Shown piece by piece: positions 54,605 to 63,960 of a DNA stretch of 64,000 nucleotides. Numbering within the stretch: position 1 is the stretch's first letter; every line of letters begins with the position of its first letter. The notes below the pieces were generated by a model, which saw nothing but the letters and a program-made list of their open reading frames with translations, did no database searches and was not told the DNA's origin. The position numbers and the translations under genes are program-made. Source of the DNA: S010-25 sp964466455 (GTDB taxonomy: Bacteria > Pseudomonadota > Gammaproteobacteria > SZUA-229); contig CAYXNL010000002.1 in NCBI GenBank assembly GCA_964466455.1, positions 12,451 through 76,450 on the forward strand. Direction: 5' to 3'.

Positions 54605-54643
54605 ATTTCTGATCCGGTTCGCACTGGCGAATAGATCAGAAAT
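54605..54643 (+). promoter_or_regulatory. Hairpin 2 in the ftsA-ftsZ spacer
   Basis: A perfect 10-bp inverted repeat ATTTCTGATC / GATCAGAAAT around a 19-base loop. It starts three bases after hairpin 1 and ends 53 bases before ftsZ. It might be an operator for a ftsZ promoter or an RNA structure. Confidence 0.6.
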
Positions 54644-54696
54644 TTCCTAAATAAATAGATGATTAAAATATAATGTATTAATGGTGGAGAATAATT

Positions 54697-55872
54697 ATGC
54701 CTATGTTTGAATTGATGGACTCAGGTGCACAAGATGCAGTAATAAAAGTACTTGGCGTTGGTGGCGGTGGTGGTAACGCGGTACAGCATATGGTTAAAAG
54801 TGGTATTGATGGTGTTGAATTTATCTGTACTAATACCGATGCGCAGGCGCTGAGCAGGGTGGAAGGTGCAAGGTCATTACAGATTGGCAGCAACATAACA
54901 AAAGGTCTGGGAGCCGGAGCAACGCCAGAAGTTGGACAACAGGCGGCACTGGAAGATCGTGAATTAATCCAGGAGGCTATCATTGGTACCGATATGCTGT
55001 TTGTAACAGCCGGAATGGGTGGCGGTACGGGTACCGGTGCAGCACCAGTAGTAGCGCAGGTGGCCAGAGAAATGGGCATACTGGTTGTGGGTGTGGTTAC
55101 CAAGCCGTTTGGTTTTGAAGGCCCGGCAAGGATGAAAATCGCCTTGCAGGGAATTAAAGAATTAAGTGTTCATGTCGATTCGCTGATTACCATTCCCAAT
55201 GACAAACTGATGGATGTTTATGGACGCGATTTTGATCTGATGAATGCTTTTAGTGGTGCCAATGACGTTCTTTGCGGAGCAGTGCAGGGTATTACTGAGT
55301 TGATTACCAATCCCGGTGTAATTAATGTTGACTTTGCTGACGTACGTACGGTGATGTCGAAGATGGGAATGGGAATGATGGGGTCTGGTAAGGCATGCGG
55401 TGAAATGCGTGCCCAGGAAGCGGCTGAAGCGGCCATTGCCAGCCCGCTTCTGGAAGATGTTAATTTGCATGGTGCACAGGGCATACTGGTGAATGTAACT
55501 GGTGCCAATATGACTCTCGGTGAATTTCAGGATATCGGTTCGGTCATTAATGGTTTTGCTTCTGAGGATGCAACCGTGGTTATGGGTACGGCCATTGATG
55601 AATCACTGGAAGGTGAAATTCGCGTCACCGTCGTTGCGACTGGGTTAGGTCATTGTGCTGCGGCCTATCAAGCTGCACCGACTGCGTCTTCGCAGACACC
55701 GGCAAAGATAAAAGTGGTTAAACCGGAACCGGCGGAAACTGAAGTGCCAGATGAAATATTACCCCCCCTGGCACCCGCTCGTAAACAGGTCAGAGAAGCC
55801 GTTACAGCTGACGGGGCGTATGATGAAAAACTTCTGGATATTCCGGCATTTTTACGTCGTCAGGCGGACTAA
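54697..55872 (+). CDS. ftsZ: Cell division GTPase FtsZ
   Basis: A 391-residue tubulin homologue. The GTP motif GGGTGTG is at residues 108-114, and the conserved tail LLDIPAFLRRQAD that binds FtsA and ZipA ends the protein after a variable proline/charge-rich linker. A GGTGGAGAA ribosome site precedes it. The 231-base spacer from ftsA suggests separate control. Confidence 0.98.
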   Translation: MPMFELMDSGAQDAVIKVLGVGGGGGNAVQHMVKSGIDGVEFICTNTDAQALSRVEGARSLQIGSNITKGLGAGATPEVGQQAALEDRELIQEAIIGTDMLFVTAGMGGGTGTGAAPVVAQVAREMGILVVGVVTKPFGFEGPARMKIALQGIKELSVHVDSLITIPNDKLMDVYGRDFDLMNAFSGANDVLCGAVQGITELITNPGVINVDFADVRTVMSKMGMGMMGSGKACGEMRAQEAAEAAIASPLLEDVNLHGAQGILVNVTGANMTLGEFQDIGSVINGFASEDATVVMGTAIDESLEGEIRVTVVATGLGHCAAAYQAAPTASSQTPAKIKVVKPEPAETEVPDEILPPLAPARKQVREAVTADGAYDEKLLDIPAFLRRQAD

Positions 55873-56173
55873 TTCTGGATGAAAACAGGCAATAGTACCA
55901 GTTCGATACAGTTGTTCGTCGATGGGCAGGGTCTTATCTGCGGGAGGCGGGATGATACTCGCTCAGATAATGCTATACTCGGGTACAAAAGGGAAATTTA
56001 CATGTTAAGAATGTGGATTTAAATATTCGGCTTTTAATTTACCGGTTAAATGTGTGATAATACCGTGAGTTATACTCGTAAGGATGTCGCTATTGATTGT
56101 AGCGCAGTACACATCGTTGTGCGAGATGCCGAGCTTATTTTTATAAACTATTGATTTTACTAGGTTTTGACTA
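55873..56173 (+). other. ftsZ-lpxC spacer with hairpin and possible lpxC promoter
   Basis: No gene in these 301 bases. An imperfect inverted repeat (13-bp arms, 11 of 13 paired, 55934-55946 with 55958-55970) is followed at 55974-55979 by TATACT with an upstream TG, an extended -10 pattern. A second TATACT occurs near 56066. lpxC is probably transcribed from here; no -35 is convincing. Confidence 0.55.
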
Positions 56174-57088
56174 TTGATTAAGCAGAGAACATTAAAAAAT
56201 GTAATTCGTGCCACAGGTGTTGGCCTGCACTCCGGCGAGAAGGTCTATCTGACTTTGCGTCCTGCACAGCCCGACACAGGTGTCGTTTTTCGGCGTATTG
56301 ACTTAAACGAGCCGGTCGAAATCAGAGCGAATGCGCAAAATGTAGGTGCTACCATGCTATCCACTACACTTGAGCAGGATGGTGTCAGTGTTTCTACGGT
56401 GGAGCATTTACTCTCGGCTATGGCAGGTCTGGGTATTGATAATGTATATGTAGATGTCAGTGCTGGCGAAGTACCAATTATGGATGGTAGCTCGGGGCCC
56501 TTTGTTTTTCTGATACAGTCTGCCGGTATTGTTGAACAGGACGTGCCCAAGCGATTTATTCGCATCAAAAAATCTATTATTGTTGAAGAAGAGGGTAAAT
56601 GGGCACGGTTTGATCCTTTTGATGGATTTAAGGTCAGCTTTGCCATTGACTTTGATCATCCGGCTTTTAAAGATGCTCCCTGCACCGCAGAAATTGATTT
56701 TTCAACCACTTCCTTTGTAAAAGAAGTGAGTCGGGCGCGTACGTTTGGTTTTATGAGTGATATTGAAGCGCTACGAAAAAATAACCTGGCGCTAGGTGGC
56801 AGTATCGAAAATGCCGTGGTGGTAGACGAGTACCGGGTGCTGAATGAAGACGGCTTACGTTATGAAGATGAGTTTGTCAAACACAAGATACTTGATGCTA
56901 TAGGCGATCTTTACCTGCTTGGGCATAGCTCTATTGGCGCTTTTTCCGGTTACCGTTCTGGTCATGCGCTAAATAATAAGTTGTTAAAAGCATTATGTAC
57001 CGACCTGGATGCCTGGGAAGAAGTTACCTTTGAAGATGAGAAAGCCTCTTCACCGATATCCTACACACAACCCCTGCAAACTTTTTAG
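56174..57088 (+). CDS. lpxC: UDP-3-O-acyl-N-acetylglucosamine deacetylase
   Basis: A 304-residue zinc amidase. Zinc-ligand motifs STVEHLLSAMAG and KHKILDAIGDLYLLGH are present. The start is TTG, giving MIKQRTLKNVIRATGVGLHSG, the standard N-terminus; an ATG is not available. It commits UDP-GlcNAc derivatives to lipid A synthesis, in competition with MurA for a shared precursor pool. Confidence 0.97.
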   Translation: MIKQRTLKNVIRATGVGLHSGEKVYLTLRPAQPDTGVVFRRIDLNEPVEIRANAQNVGATMLSTTLEQDGVSVSTVEHLLSAMAGLGIDNVYVDVSAGEVPIMDGSSGPFVFLIQSAGIVEQDVPKRFIRIKKSIIVEEEGKWARFDPFDGFKVSFAIDFDHPAFKDAPCTAEIDFSTTSFVKEVSRARTFGFMSDIEALRKNNLALGGSIENAVVVDEYRVLNEDGLRYEDEFVKHKILDAIGDLYLLGHSSIGAFSGYRSGHALNNKLLKALCTDLDAWEEVTFEDEKASSPISYTQPLQTF

Positions 57089-57123
57089 TAAAGTCTGACG
57101 CTACTTTTTCAATCTCTTAGGGT

Positions 57124-57156
57124 TAATTCCCCGCAGTTTGCGACGGGTAGTTTATT
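57124..57156. repeat. Palindromic hairpin, copy 2 of a related pair, at lpxC/dciA convergent junction
   Basis: It shares TAAT-CCCCG and the exact tail TAGTTTATT with 19221-19255, while the inner bases and one G differ. The stem here is shorter (CCCG / CGGG). It lies 36 bases after the lpxC stop, on the plus strand as in copy 1. Confidence 0.65.
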
Positions 57157-57243
57157 GAGATGGCTGTGAGTTATACCGATAGTAGTGTTAGCGGTAAAAG
57201 TGGTACGGGGTCTGTAAATAATAAATGTGCAGGAAAAATGACA

Positions 57244-57711
57244 TTAGTGAATGTGTCTGGAAAGCCGTTTTAACACATCGCTGAGTTTATCGTCGTTTAT
57301 AAAACTAGCGGTCTGAGTAAGTAGTGATGCCGTTTTTTTGCTTATATGTCGTTGAAATTCAGGTGTTTTTTCGGCTCTCGTGGGTGCTTGTGCTGATATC
57401 TGAACAGGTCTCGTTAGTACCTGAATATGCTTAAGGCTGGCAGGGATAACTGTATTTAGCCGGGCTTTATAGGTATTAGCCAGCCTTTCTGCATGTAACG
57501 ACCTGATCATCTGTGGTGCCAGCTGGCGCAGTTTTGTTGCCCAGACAGGTGAGTCGGTGAGAACAGACAAAGTCTGTTGAGAAACCTTTACCACATGAAA
57601 ATGCAGGTGTATCGATGCCGGCATTGTCTGTCGCAAAATATGTGTAATAAGAGACAGATTTTTTACCCTGCGGAGCATATCAGGGTCTAATTGTTCAAAA
57701 ATTGACTTCAT
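57244..57711 (-). CDS. dciA: DciA-like protein (DUF721)
   Basis: A 155-residue protein with an N-terminal DUF721 domain (about residues 15-95), ending in a variable tail. DciA is the ancestral loader/regulator of the replicative helicase DnaB. The sequence is divergent, but a DUF721 gene between lpxC and secA on the opposite strand is the conserved gammaproteobacterial position. Confidence 0.82.
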   Translation of the reverse strand: MKSIFEQLDPDMLRRVKNLSLITHILRQTMPASIHLHFHVVKVSQQTLSVLTDSPVWATKLRQLAPQMIRSLHAERLANTYKARLNTVIPASLKHIQVLTRPVQISAQAPTRAEKTPEFQRHISKKTASLLTQTASFINDDKLSDVLKRLSRHIH

Positions 57712-57775
57712 TGTAAAAAAATAACGGATACATTGTCTATACTTAAGCTAATCATTTCATCAGAACTTAACACAT

Positions 57776-58687
57776 ATGAATATTATTTTCGTTGGTAAAT
57801 TCAGAGGCAAGCCACTTTGTTGCCAGATAGATAACACAAGGCAGATGTTTCTCTATTTTGGTCTAATCGGTATAATTGCTATTTCACTAGTTTTTAGCGG
57901 CTACTGGTTTGGCGCTCGGCGTACTTCAACAAAGAATCTGGCCGCACTAAAAAACGATATTTCTGTTCAGAAGGATATGATCAAACAGGCACGGTTGAAT
58001 GCTAAGACAGATCTTGATGCACTGGCCATGCGAATTGGTAAGATGCAGGCGAATGTTATTCGTTTGAACGCATTGGGCAAACGCCTGATCAAGGTTGCCA
58101 AACTGGATAAAAAAGAATTTAACTTTGATAAGCCGCCAGCATACGGTGGTCCGGCAGAACCTGAAAGCCAGGTTCCTGTTAACTTTACTAATGTTGTCAG
58201 TACGTTGAATACTGAACTTAATAGTCGTGAGTCACAACTTACGATACTGGAAAATATTCTGCTTAATCGCCAGGTAGTGGCTGAAACCACGCCCAGTGGA
58301 CGTCCCATTCTCAAAGGCAAAGGCTGGACTTCTTCCTACTTTGGTATGCGTATTGATCCATTTACCGGTAAGCTGGCGATGCATAAGGGGATGGATTTTG
58401 CGGGCAAGGAAGGTAGCAAGGTAATTGCTGCGGCCAGTGGTATTGTTACCTGGGCCGGCCCCAGATCTGGCTATGGTAATCTGATCGAAATTGACCACGG
58501 TAACGGCTATGCCACACGCTATGGTCATAATGAGAAGGTGCTGGTAAAGGTAGGAGAAAAGGTTAATAAAGGTCAGGTTATTTCACTAATGGGGTCAACT
58601 GGGCGTTCCACAGGACCTCATGTTCATTTTGAAGTCCTGAAAAATAACCGCCAGATCAATCCTGCCAGATTTGTTGCAGCAAAATAG
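57776..58687 (+). CDS. M23 family metallopeptidase (LytM domain), membrane anchored
   Basis: A 303-residue protein with a membrane segment (about residues 24-46), a coiled-coil region and a C-terminal LytM domain. Zinc ligands are present: HKGMDFAGK and the HVHFE motif, so it should be an active endopeptidase rather than an EnvC-like activator. It would cut peptidoglycan crosslinks in the periplasm. It replaces the secM position upstream of secA, as in many non-enteric gammaproteobacteria. Confidence 0.93.
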   Translation: MNIIFVGKFRGKPLCCQIDNTRQMFLYFGLIGIIAISLVFSGYWFGARRTSTKNLAALKNDISVQKDMIKQARLNAKTDLDALAMRIGKMQANVIRLNALGKRLIKVAKLDKKEFNFDKPPAYGGPAEPESQVPVNFTNVVSTLNTELNSRESQLTILENILLNRQVVAETTPSGRPILKGKGWTSSYFGMRIDPFTGKLAMHKGMDFAGKEGSKVIAAASGIVTWAGPRSGYGNLIEIDHGNGYATRYGHNEKVLVKVGEKVNKGQVISLMGSTGRSTGPHVHFEVLKNNRQINPARFVAAK

Positions 58688-58773
58688 ATCATATCGTCTT
58701 CATAATGACAAACAGACGGCCAGAAGATAGACCGACCGTCAGAGATTAAATTTTATTCAGGTTATAGAATTAA

Positions 58774-61494
58774 ATGTTAGTAAATGCAGTACGTAAGGTT
58801 TTTGGCAGTCGTAATGACCGGGTTATCAGTAAGCATCTGAAAGTAGTTAGTCGGATTAACGCACTGGAGCCTGAATTTGAGAGTTTGAGTGATGAGCAGC
58901 TAGCGGCCAAAACACTTGAATTCCGTCAGCGTTATGAGGCAGGAGAAACGCTGGATCAGTTACTGCCTGAAGCCTTTGCAACGGTAAGGGAATCGGGTCG
59001 GCGGGTTCTGGGTATGCGTCATTTTGATGTCCAGCTTGTTGGTGGTATGGTGTTGCATAGTGGCAAAATTGCTGAAATGCGTACGGGTGAAGGGAAAACA
59101 CTGGTGGCAACACTGGCCTGCTATCTAAATGCATTATCCTGTAAAGGCGTGCATGTTGTTACGGTTAATGACTATCTTGCCAAACGGGATGCAGAATGGA
59201 TGAGTCGGCTATACAACTTTCTTGGTCTGACTACCGGTGTCAGTATCTCCGGCATGGATCCAGTGGCTAAAAAGCAGGCATACGAAGCAGATATTACCTA
59301 TGGCACCAACAACGAGTTTGGTTTTGATTATCTGCGCGATAATATGACCTTTACTGCCGAAGAAAAAGTACAGCGTGAGCTTAACTTTGCCATTGTTGAT
59401 GAGGTTGATTCAATTTTAATTGATGAAGCTCGGACACCGCTCATTATTTCTGGCGCCGTGAGTGATAGCAATGATTTTCACGTACACTTCAAGGATATTG
59501 TCACAAGACTTGAGCAGGGCAGGAAGACAGAAAAAGATGAGCCGGAAGAAGGCGATTTTTCTGTGGATGAAAAAGATCGCAATGTCCATATTACTGAACA
59601 GGGACATCAGAAAATAGAGCGTATTCTGGTTGATGAAGGTATTCTTGGTGAGAATGACAGCCTCTATAGTGCGACCAATATTAATCTTTTACATTACCTT
59701 AATGCCGCCCTGCGTGCGCTGGTACTGTATCAGGATAATGTACATTATATCGTACGTGATAATCAGGTTATTATCGTCGATGAATTTACCGGACGAACCA
59801 TGGAAGGACGACGCTGGTCTGATGGCCTGCATCAGGCTGTCGAAGCAAAAGAAGGCGTGGATATTCAGCAGGAGAACCAGACGCTTGCCTCCATTACCTT
59901 TCAGAACTATTTTCGTCTCTACGACAAATTATCGGGGATGACCGGTACGGCTGATACGGAAGCGGAAGAGCTGTTACAGATCTACAGCCTTGAGGTTGTT
60001 ATTATCCCGACCAACAAACCGATGGCTCGCACCGATCATACTGATCAGGTGTTCCTCACTACGGAGGAAAAATTCGAGGCGATTATTGCCGATATCAAAA
60101 ACTGCGTTGAAAAAAATCAGCCAGTGCTGGTTGGTACTGCCTCGATTGATGTTTCTGAATTGCTTTCAAAAAAGCTTAACGCAGCAAAAATTACACACAA
60201 TGTGTTAAATGCAAAACAGCATGAAAATGAAGCCCATATTATTGAAAACGCCGGTTGCTCCAGTACGGTAACTATTGCAACAAATATGGCGGGTCGTGGT
60301 ACTGATATTGTACTGGGCGGTAATCTTGAGGCATCATTGGTGGCACAACCCGATGCAGGCGAAGAAGCACAGCAGCAGATTCGCGAACAGTGGGAAATAA
60401 GCCATCAGAAAGTGCTGGACGCTGGTGGTCTGCATGTTATCGGTAGTGAACGTCATGAATCAAGGCGGATTGACAATCAGCTTCGTGGACGTTCGGGTCG
60501 TCAGGGTGATCCAGGTTCAAGTCGTTTTTATCTTTCCCTACAAGATGATCTGATGCGTATTTTTGCATCGGATAAGGTTAGTGGGCTGATGAAAAAACTA
60601 GGGATGGAACAGGGTGAAGCAATTGAACACCCGTGGGTGAACCGGGCTATTGAAAATGCACAGCGTAAGGTAGAGGGGCATAACTACGATATTCGTAAAC
60701 AGCTCCTGGAATATGACAATGTTGCTAATGACCAGCGGCGTGTTATTTATAAGCAACGCAATGAAATGATGGCTGAAGCTGATCTGTCCGCAACCGTTGA
60801 AGTGATTCGTGAGGAGATGATAAATAATGCCATTACGCAATATATTCCGCCTGGCAGTCTGGATGAGCAATGGAATATCCCGGGGCTGGAAAATGTATTT
60901 GAGGAAGAATTTGGTCTGAAAATGCCGTTGGCAGACTGGTTGGATCAGGATAATATGCTAAGTGAAAGTGGTCTGCGTAAACGTATTTTACAGACTCTGG
61001 TCGATGACTATAAAACGAAGGAACAGATTGTTGGTGAAGAGGGCATGCGTGCCTATGAAAAGCATGTTATGTTGAATGTACTGGATCGTCTATGGAAAGA
61101 ACACCTGGCAGCAATGGATTATTTGCGGCAGAGCATTGGTCTGCGTGGTTATGCCCAGAAAGACCCGAAACAGGAATATAAACTTGAATCGTTTGAAATG
61201 TTTACGGAAATGCTGGAACAGATAAAGTACGAAGTAGTCACTATTCTTTCGAAAGTAAAAATTCAGGATAGTGAAGAAGTAGAGCAGCTGGAAGCGAATG
61301 AAAATCCACAGGTGCAGAATATAAATTACCAGCATGCAGATAGTGCGCCCATCGGCCAGGAGAGCGCGGTTGATGAAAACGTTGCCCCACCAGCACAGCC
61401 ATATCAGCGTAGTGGGAGAAAAATTGGTCGCAATGAACCCTGTCACTGCGGTTCAGGAAAGAAATACAAACACTGTCACGGTAAACTGAAGTAG
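58774..61494 (+). CDS. secA: Preprotein translocase ATPase SecA
   Basis: A 906-residue motor ATPase. Walker A MRTGEGKT lies at about residues 102-109, the DEVDSILIDEART helicase motif near 210, the second nucleotide domain has ATNMAGRGTDIVLGG, and the C-terminus ends with the zinc motif CHCGSGKKYKHCHG that binds SecB and lipid. It drives export through SecYEG. Confidence 0.98.
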   Translation: MLVNAVRKVFGSRNDRVISKHLKVVSRINALEPEFESLSDEQLAAKTLEFRQRYEAGETLDQLLPEAFATVRESGRRVLGMRHFDVQLVGGMVLHSGKIAEMRTGEGKTLVATLACYLNALSCKGVHVVTVNDYLAKRDAEWMSRLYNFLGLTTGVSISGMDPVAKKQAYEADITYGTNNEFGFDYLRDNMTFTAEEKVQRELNFAIVDEVDSILIDEARTPLIISGAVSDSNDFHVHFKDIVTRLEQGRKTEKDEPEEGDFSVDEKDRNVHITEQGHQKIERILVDEGILGENDSLYSATNINLLHYLNAALRALVLYQDNVHYIVRDNQVIIVDEFTGRTMEGRRWSDGLHQAVEAKEGVDIQQENQTLASITFQNYFRLYDKLSGMTGTADTEAEELLQIYSLEVVIIPTNKPMARTDHTDQVFLTTEEKFEAIIADIKNCVEKNQPVLVGTASIDVSELLSKKLNAAKITHNVLNAKQHENEAHIIENAGCSSTVTIATNMAGRGTDIVLGGNLEASLVAQPDAGEEAQQQIREQWEISHQKVLDAGGLHVIGSERHESRRIDNQLRGRSGRQGDPGSSRFYLSLQDDLMRIFASDKVSGLMKKLGMEQGEAIEHPWVNRAIENAQRKVEGHNYDIRKQLLEYDNVANDQRRVIYKQRNEMMAEADLSATVEVIREEMINNAITQYIPPGSLDEQWNIPGLENVFEEEFGLKMPLADWLDQDNMLSESGLRKRILQTLVDDYKTKEQIVGEEGMRAYEKHVMLNVLDRLWKEHLAAMDYLRQSIGLRGYAQKDPKQEYKLESFEMFTEMLEQIKYEVVTILSKVKIQDSEEVEQLEANENPQVQNINYQHADSAPIGQESAVDENVAPPAQPYQRSGRKIGRNEPCHCGSGKKYKHCHGKLK

Positions 61495-61503
61495 TCATAT
61501 CTT

Positions 61504-62718
61504 ATGTCAGTAGGACTGTCTGAACCATCAATGGTATTAGCGGTTAACGGTGTACAGCTTGCCAGCATCGCCAGTGGTATAAAAACTAATGGCAATGATG
61601 ATCTGGTGCTTATCTATTTTGATGCAGGGAGCAGTTGCGCGGCAACCTTCACCAAAAACGCCTTTTGCGCCGCACCGGTCATGGTCGCTAGAACTCATCT
61701 TCAACAATCGCCTCCTCGCGCTTTTCTTATTAATTCCGGCAACGCCAATGCTGGTACTGGAAAACAGGGATTGAATGATGCTCATCAATGTTGTGACTGG
61801 CTGGCGGAGAATCTTTCCTGCCGGTCGGTAGAGGTGCTGCCCTTTTCAACCGGAGTAATCGGTGAAGTTTTGCCGATGGAAAAACTGCATACGGGGATAA
61901 TACCGTTAATTGAACAGTTGGCAGTGGATAACTGGCTGGTCGCAGCACATGGCATTATGACTACCGATACCATAGCCAAGGTGGTTTCGGCGCAGCTAAA
62001 GATTGGCGGGGAAACTATTATCCTGACAGGGATGGCGAAAGGTTCGGGTATGATAAAACCGGATATGGCAACCATGTTGTGTTTTATTGCTACGGATGCC
62101 ACCGTTGCACCGGAAATATTGCAGCAATATCTGAGCCGGGCGGTAGAAAACAGTTTTAATGCGATTACGGTGGATGGCGATACCTCCACCAATGATGCCT
62201 GTATGCTGGTTGCCACCGGGAAAACAGCCATACAGGTTGATGATGCCAGCGATCCGCACGGTTATTTTTTTCAGGCGTTGGAAAAAGTTTGTATTACGTT
62301 GGCGCAGGCGATAATCCGTGATGGTGAAGGTGCAACCAAATTTGTTACGATTGATATTGAACAGGCAAACTCAAAGCAGGAAGCAAAAATAGTTGCCTAT
62401 ACCATTGCCCACTCCCCGCTGGTAAAAACAGCTCTGTTTGCGAGTGACCCGAACTGGGGGCGAATTTTGGCCGCTGTGGGTCGTTCTGGCCTGCCTGATT
62501 TTAATATCGCAGAAGTGAATATTTTTCTGGGTGAAGTTTGTATCGTGCGTACAGGAGGAAGAGATGACCAGTATACAGAAGAGCGAGGGCAAAGAGTGAT
62601 GAATCAGGCAGAGATTACTATTCGCGTGGAACTGGGACGTGGAAATGAACGGGCAACTATCTGGACAACCGATCTGTCGCATGATTATGTCACTATCAAC
62701 GCCGAGTATCGCACATAG
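61504..62718 (+). CDS. argJ: Bifunctional ornithine acetyltransferase / N-acetylglutamate synthase
   Basis: A 404-residue autoprocessing enzyme. The self-cleavage site is before Thr190 in KGSGMIKPDMATML, the conserved ArgJ signature. Further motifs are NSGNANAGTG and DGDTSTNDACMLVATGK. It recycles acetyl groups in arginine synthesis. It is 9 bases after secA. Confidence 0.96.
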   Translation: MSVGLSEPSMVLAVNGVQLASIASGIKTNGNDDLVLIYFDAGSSCAATFTKNAFCAAPVMVARTHLQQSPPRAFLINSGNANAGTGKQGLNDAHQCCDWLAENLSCRSVEVLPFSTGVIGEVLPMEKLHTGIIPLIEQLAVDNWLVAAHGIMTTDTIAKVVSAQLKIGGETIILTGMAKGSGMIKPDMATMLCFIATDATVAPEILQQYLSRAVENSFNAITVDGDTSTNDACMLVATGKTAIQVDDASDPHGYFFQALEKVCITLAQAIIRDGEGATKFVTIDIEQANSKQEAKIVAYTIAHSPLVKTALFASDPNWGRILAAVGRSGLPDFNIAEVNIFLGEVCIVRTGGRDDQYTEERGQRVMNQAEITIRVELGRGNERATIWTTDLSHDYVTINAEYRT

Positions 62719-62743
62719 AAAGCCTCGTTGGTGAGTGTTTGCA

Positions 62744-63754
62744 ATGATGACCCCGCTAAAGGTGGCAGTGGCTGCTATTGTTAATCATAACAATGAAGTG
62801 CTTGTTAGCAAACGTCGCCAGAACGTTGATCAGGGTGGTTTGTGGGAATTTCCTGGCGGCAAAGTCGAACCTGGTGAAACCATCGGGCAGGCATTGCATC
62901 GTGAAATAGCAGAAGAACTTGCTCTTATTATTCATTCGCCGCGTCCTCTGATTACCCTGCAACATGATTATCCTGATAAAACAGTGCATCTGTCAGTCTA
63001 TCGGGTGGATTCGTTTTCATATAAAGCAGGTATCGACTCGACCGCAACTATCGGCGCTGAGGGGCAGAGGTTAAAGTGGCAACCGGTCCATACCCTGAAT
63101 AGCAGTGATTTTCCCGCAGCAGATAAAACCATTATCACCGCATTGCAACTGCCGCCACTCTATCTGATTAGCGGTAAATTTATTTCCCTTAATGATTTTA
63201 ATATACGTCTTTCTACGGCGATTAATCAGGGCATTAAACTGCTTCAGCTGCGCCTGAAAATACAGTGGATCAAGCATAATAAAGACCTTGCTGCAGAGAT
63301 TATCAAATCAGCTTCTGCGCTATGTGCTAAAGAGAAAGTGGTATTGATGCTGAACATTCCTGATGAATATTTGTGTGAAATTATTCAAAAACAACAATTG
63401 GTATTTAGTGGGATACATTTTGATAGTTATAGACTGCATCAGCTTGATGCCGACAGCGTGCAGGCTTATCGGCAGCATTATCGACTGGCCGCCTCCTGTC
63501 ATACGCAACAGGATATAAACAGAGCCGAACGGCTTGAGCTGGATTTTATTGTACTATCTCCGCTGCGGCCAACTACCAGTCATCCACAGGCAAAGCCACT
63601 TGGCTGGCGGGTGTTTGCAGAACAGATCAGCACAACGTCTTTACCTGTTTATGCATTGGGCGGCGTAGGCAGGGCAGATCTTTCAACAGCATGGCAGGCT
63701 GGAGCGCAGGGGGTTGCTGGTATCCGTTTTCAGTGGGAGAACCGGGTTGAATAA
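62744..63754 (+). CDS. Nudix hydrolase fused to ThiE/TenI-like domain
   Basis: The ATG at 62744 gives 336 residues and has GGTGAG eight bases upstream. The N-terminal MutT-like domain has a complete Nudix box (GGKVEPGETIGQALHREI, then AEELAL), fitting oxidised-nucleotide cleanup. The C-terminal half (about residues 140-336) resembles thiamine-phosphate synthase: LLQLRLK, SCHT and PLRPTTSHPQAKPLGW, ALGGVG. Expected ThiE residues in the NDR and HLGQED motifs are replaced (MLNIPDE; GIHFDSY), so it is probably not a real ThiE. This fusion near secA-argJ is seen in other gammaproteobacteria. Confidence 0.88.
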   Translation: MMTPLKVAVAAIVNHNNEVLVSKRRQNVDQGGLWEFPGGKVEPGETIGQALHREIAEELALIIHSPRPLITLQHDYPDKTVHLSVYRVDSFSYKAGIDSTATIGAEGQRLKWQPVHTLNSSDFPAADKTIITALQLPPLYLISGKFISLNDFNIRLSTAINQGIKLLQLRLKIQWIKHNKDLAAEIIKSASALCAKEKVVLMLNIPDEYLCEIIQKQQLVFSGIHFDSYRLHQLDADSVQAYRQHYRLAASCHTQQDINRAERLELDFIVLSPLRPTTSHPQAKPLGWRVFAEQISTTSLPVYALGGVGRADLSTAWQAGAQGVAGIRFQWENRVE

Positions 63755-63902
63755 AAACCACCTGGTATGCAGGGGGTTCTGAAATTGAAAAGTGAAGAAC
63801 AATGATTGTTGGTGCGCGATTATCTGATGTGGTAAAGTCAAAAACTTCAGCGGTTTCCTGGCATTATAGGGTTCGATTTCTGGCTGAAAATCATTTTAAC
63901 TG

Positions 63903-63923
63903 CCGGTTTTTATGACCGGTTTT
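63903..63923 (+). terminator. Possible weak terminator after the Nudix gene
   Basis: CCGGT / ACCGG stem of five base pairs with a 7-base loop, followed by TTTT. It is short and 148 bases past the stop; another regulatory role is possible. Confidence 0.35.
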
Positions 63924-63960
63924 GGTAGCACTACCGCATTCTTGAGAGGAGAACTTATTT

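Noticed and set aside
54678..55103. 141-residue minus-strand open frame opposite ftsZ
   Set aside because: Shadow of the strongly biased ftsZ 5' half, with no ribosome site or neighbour context.
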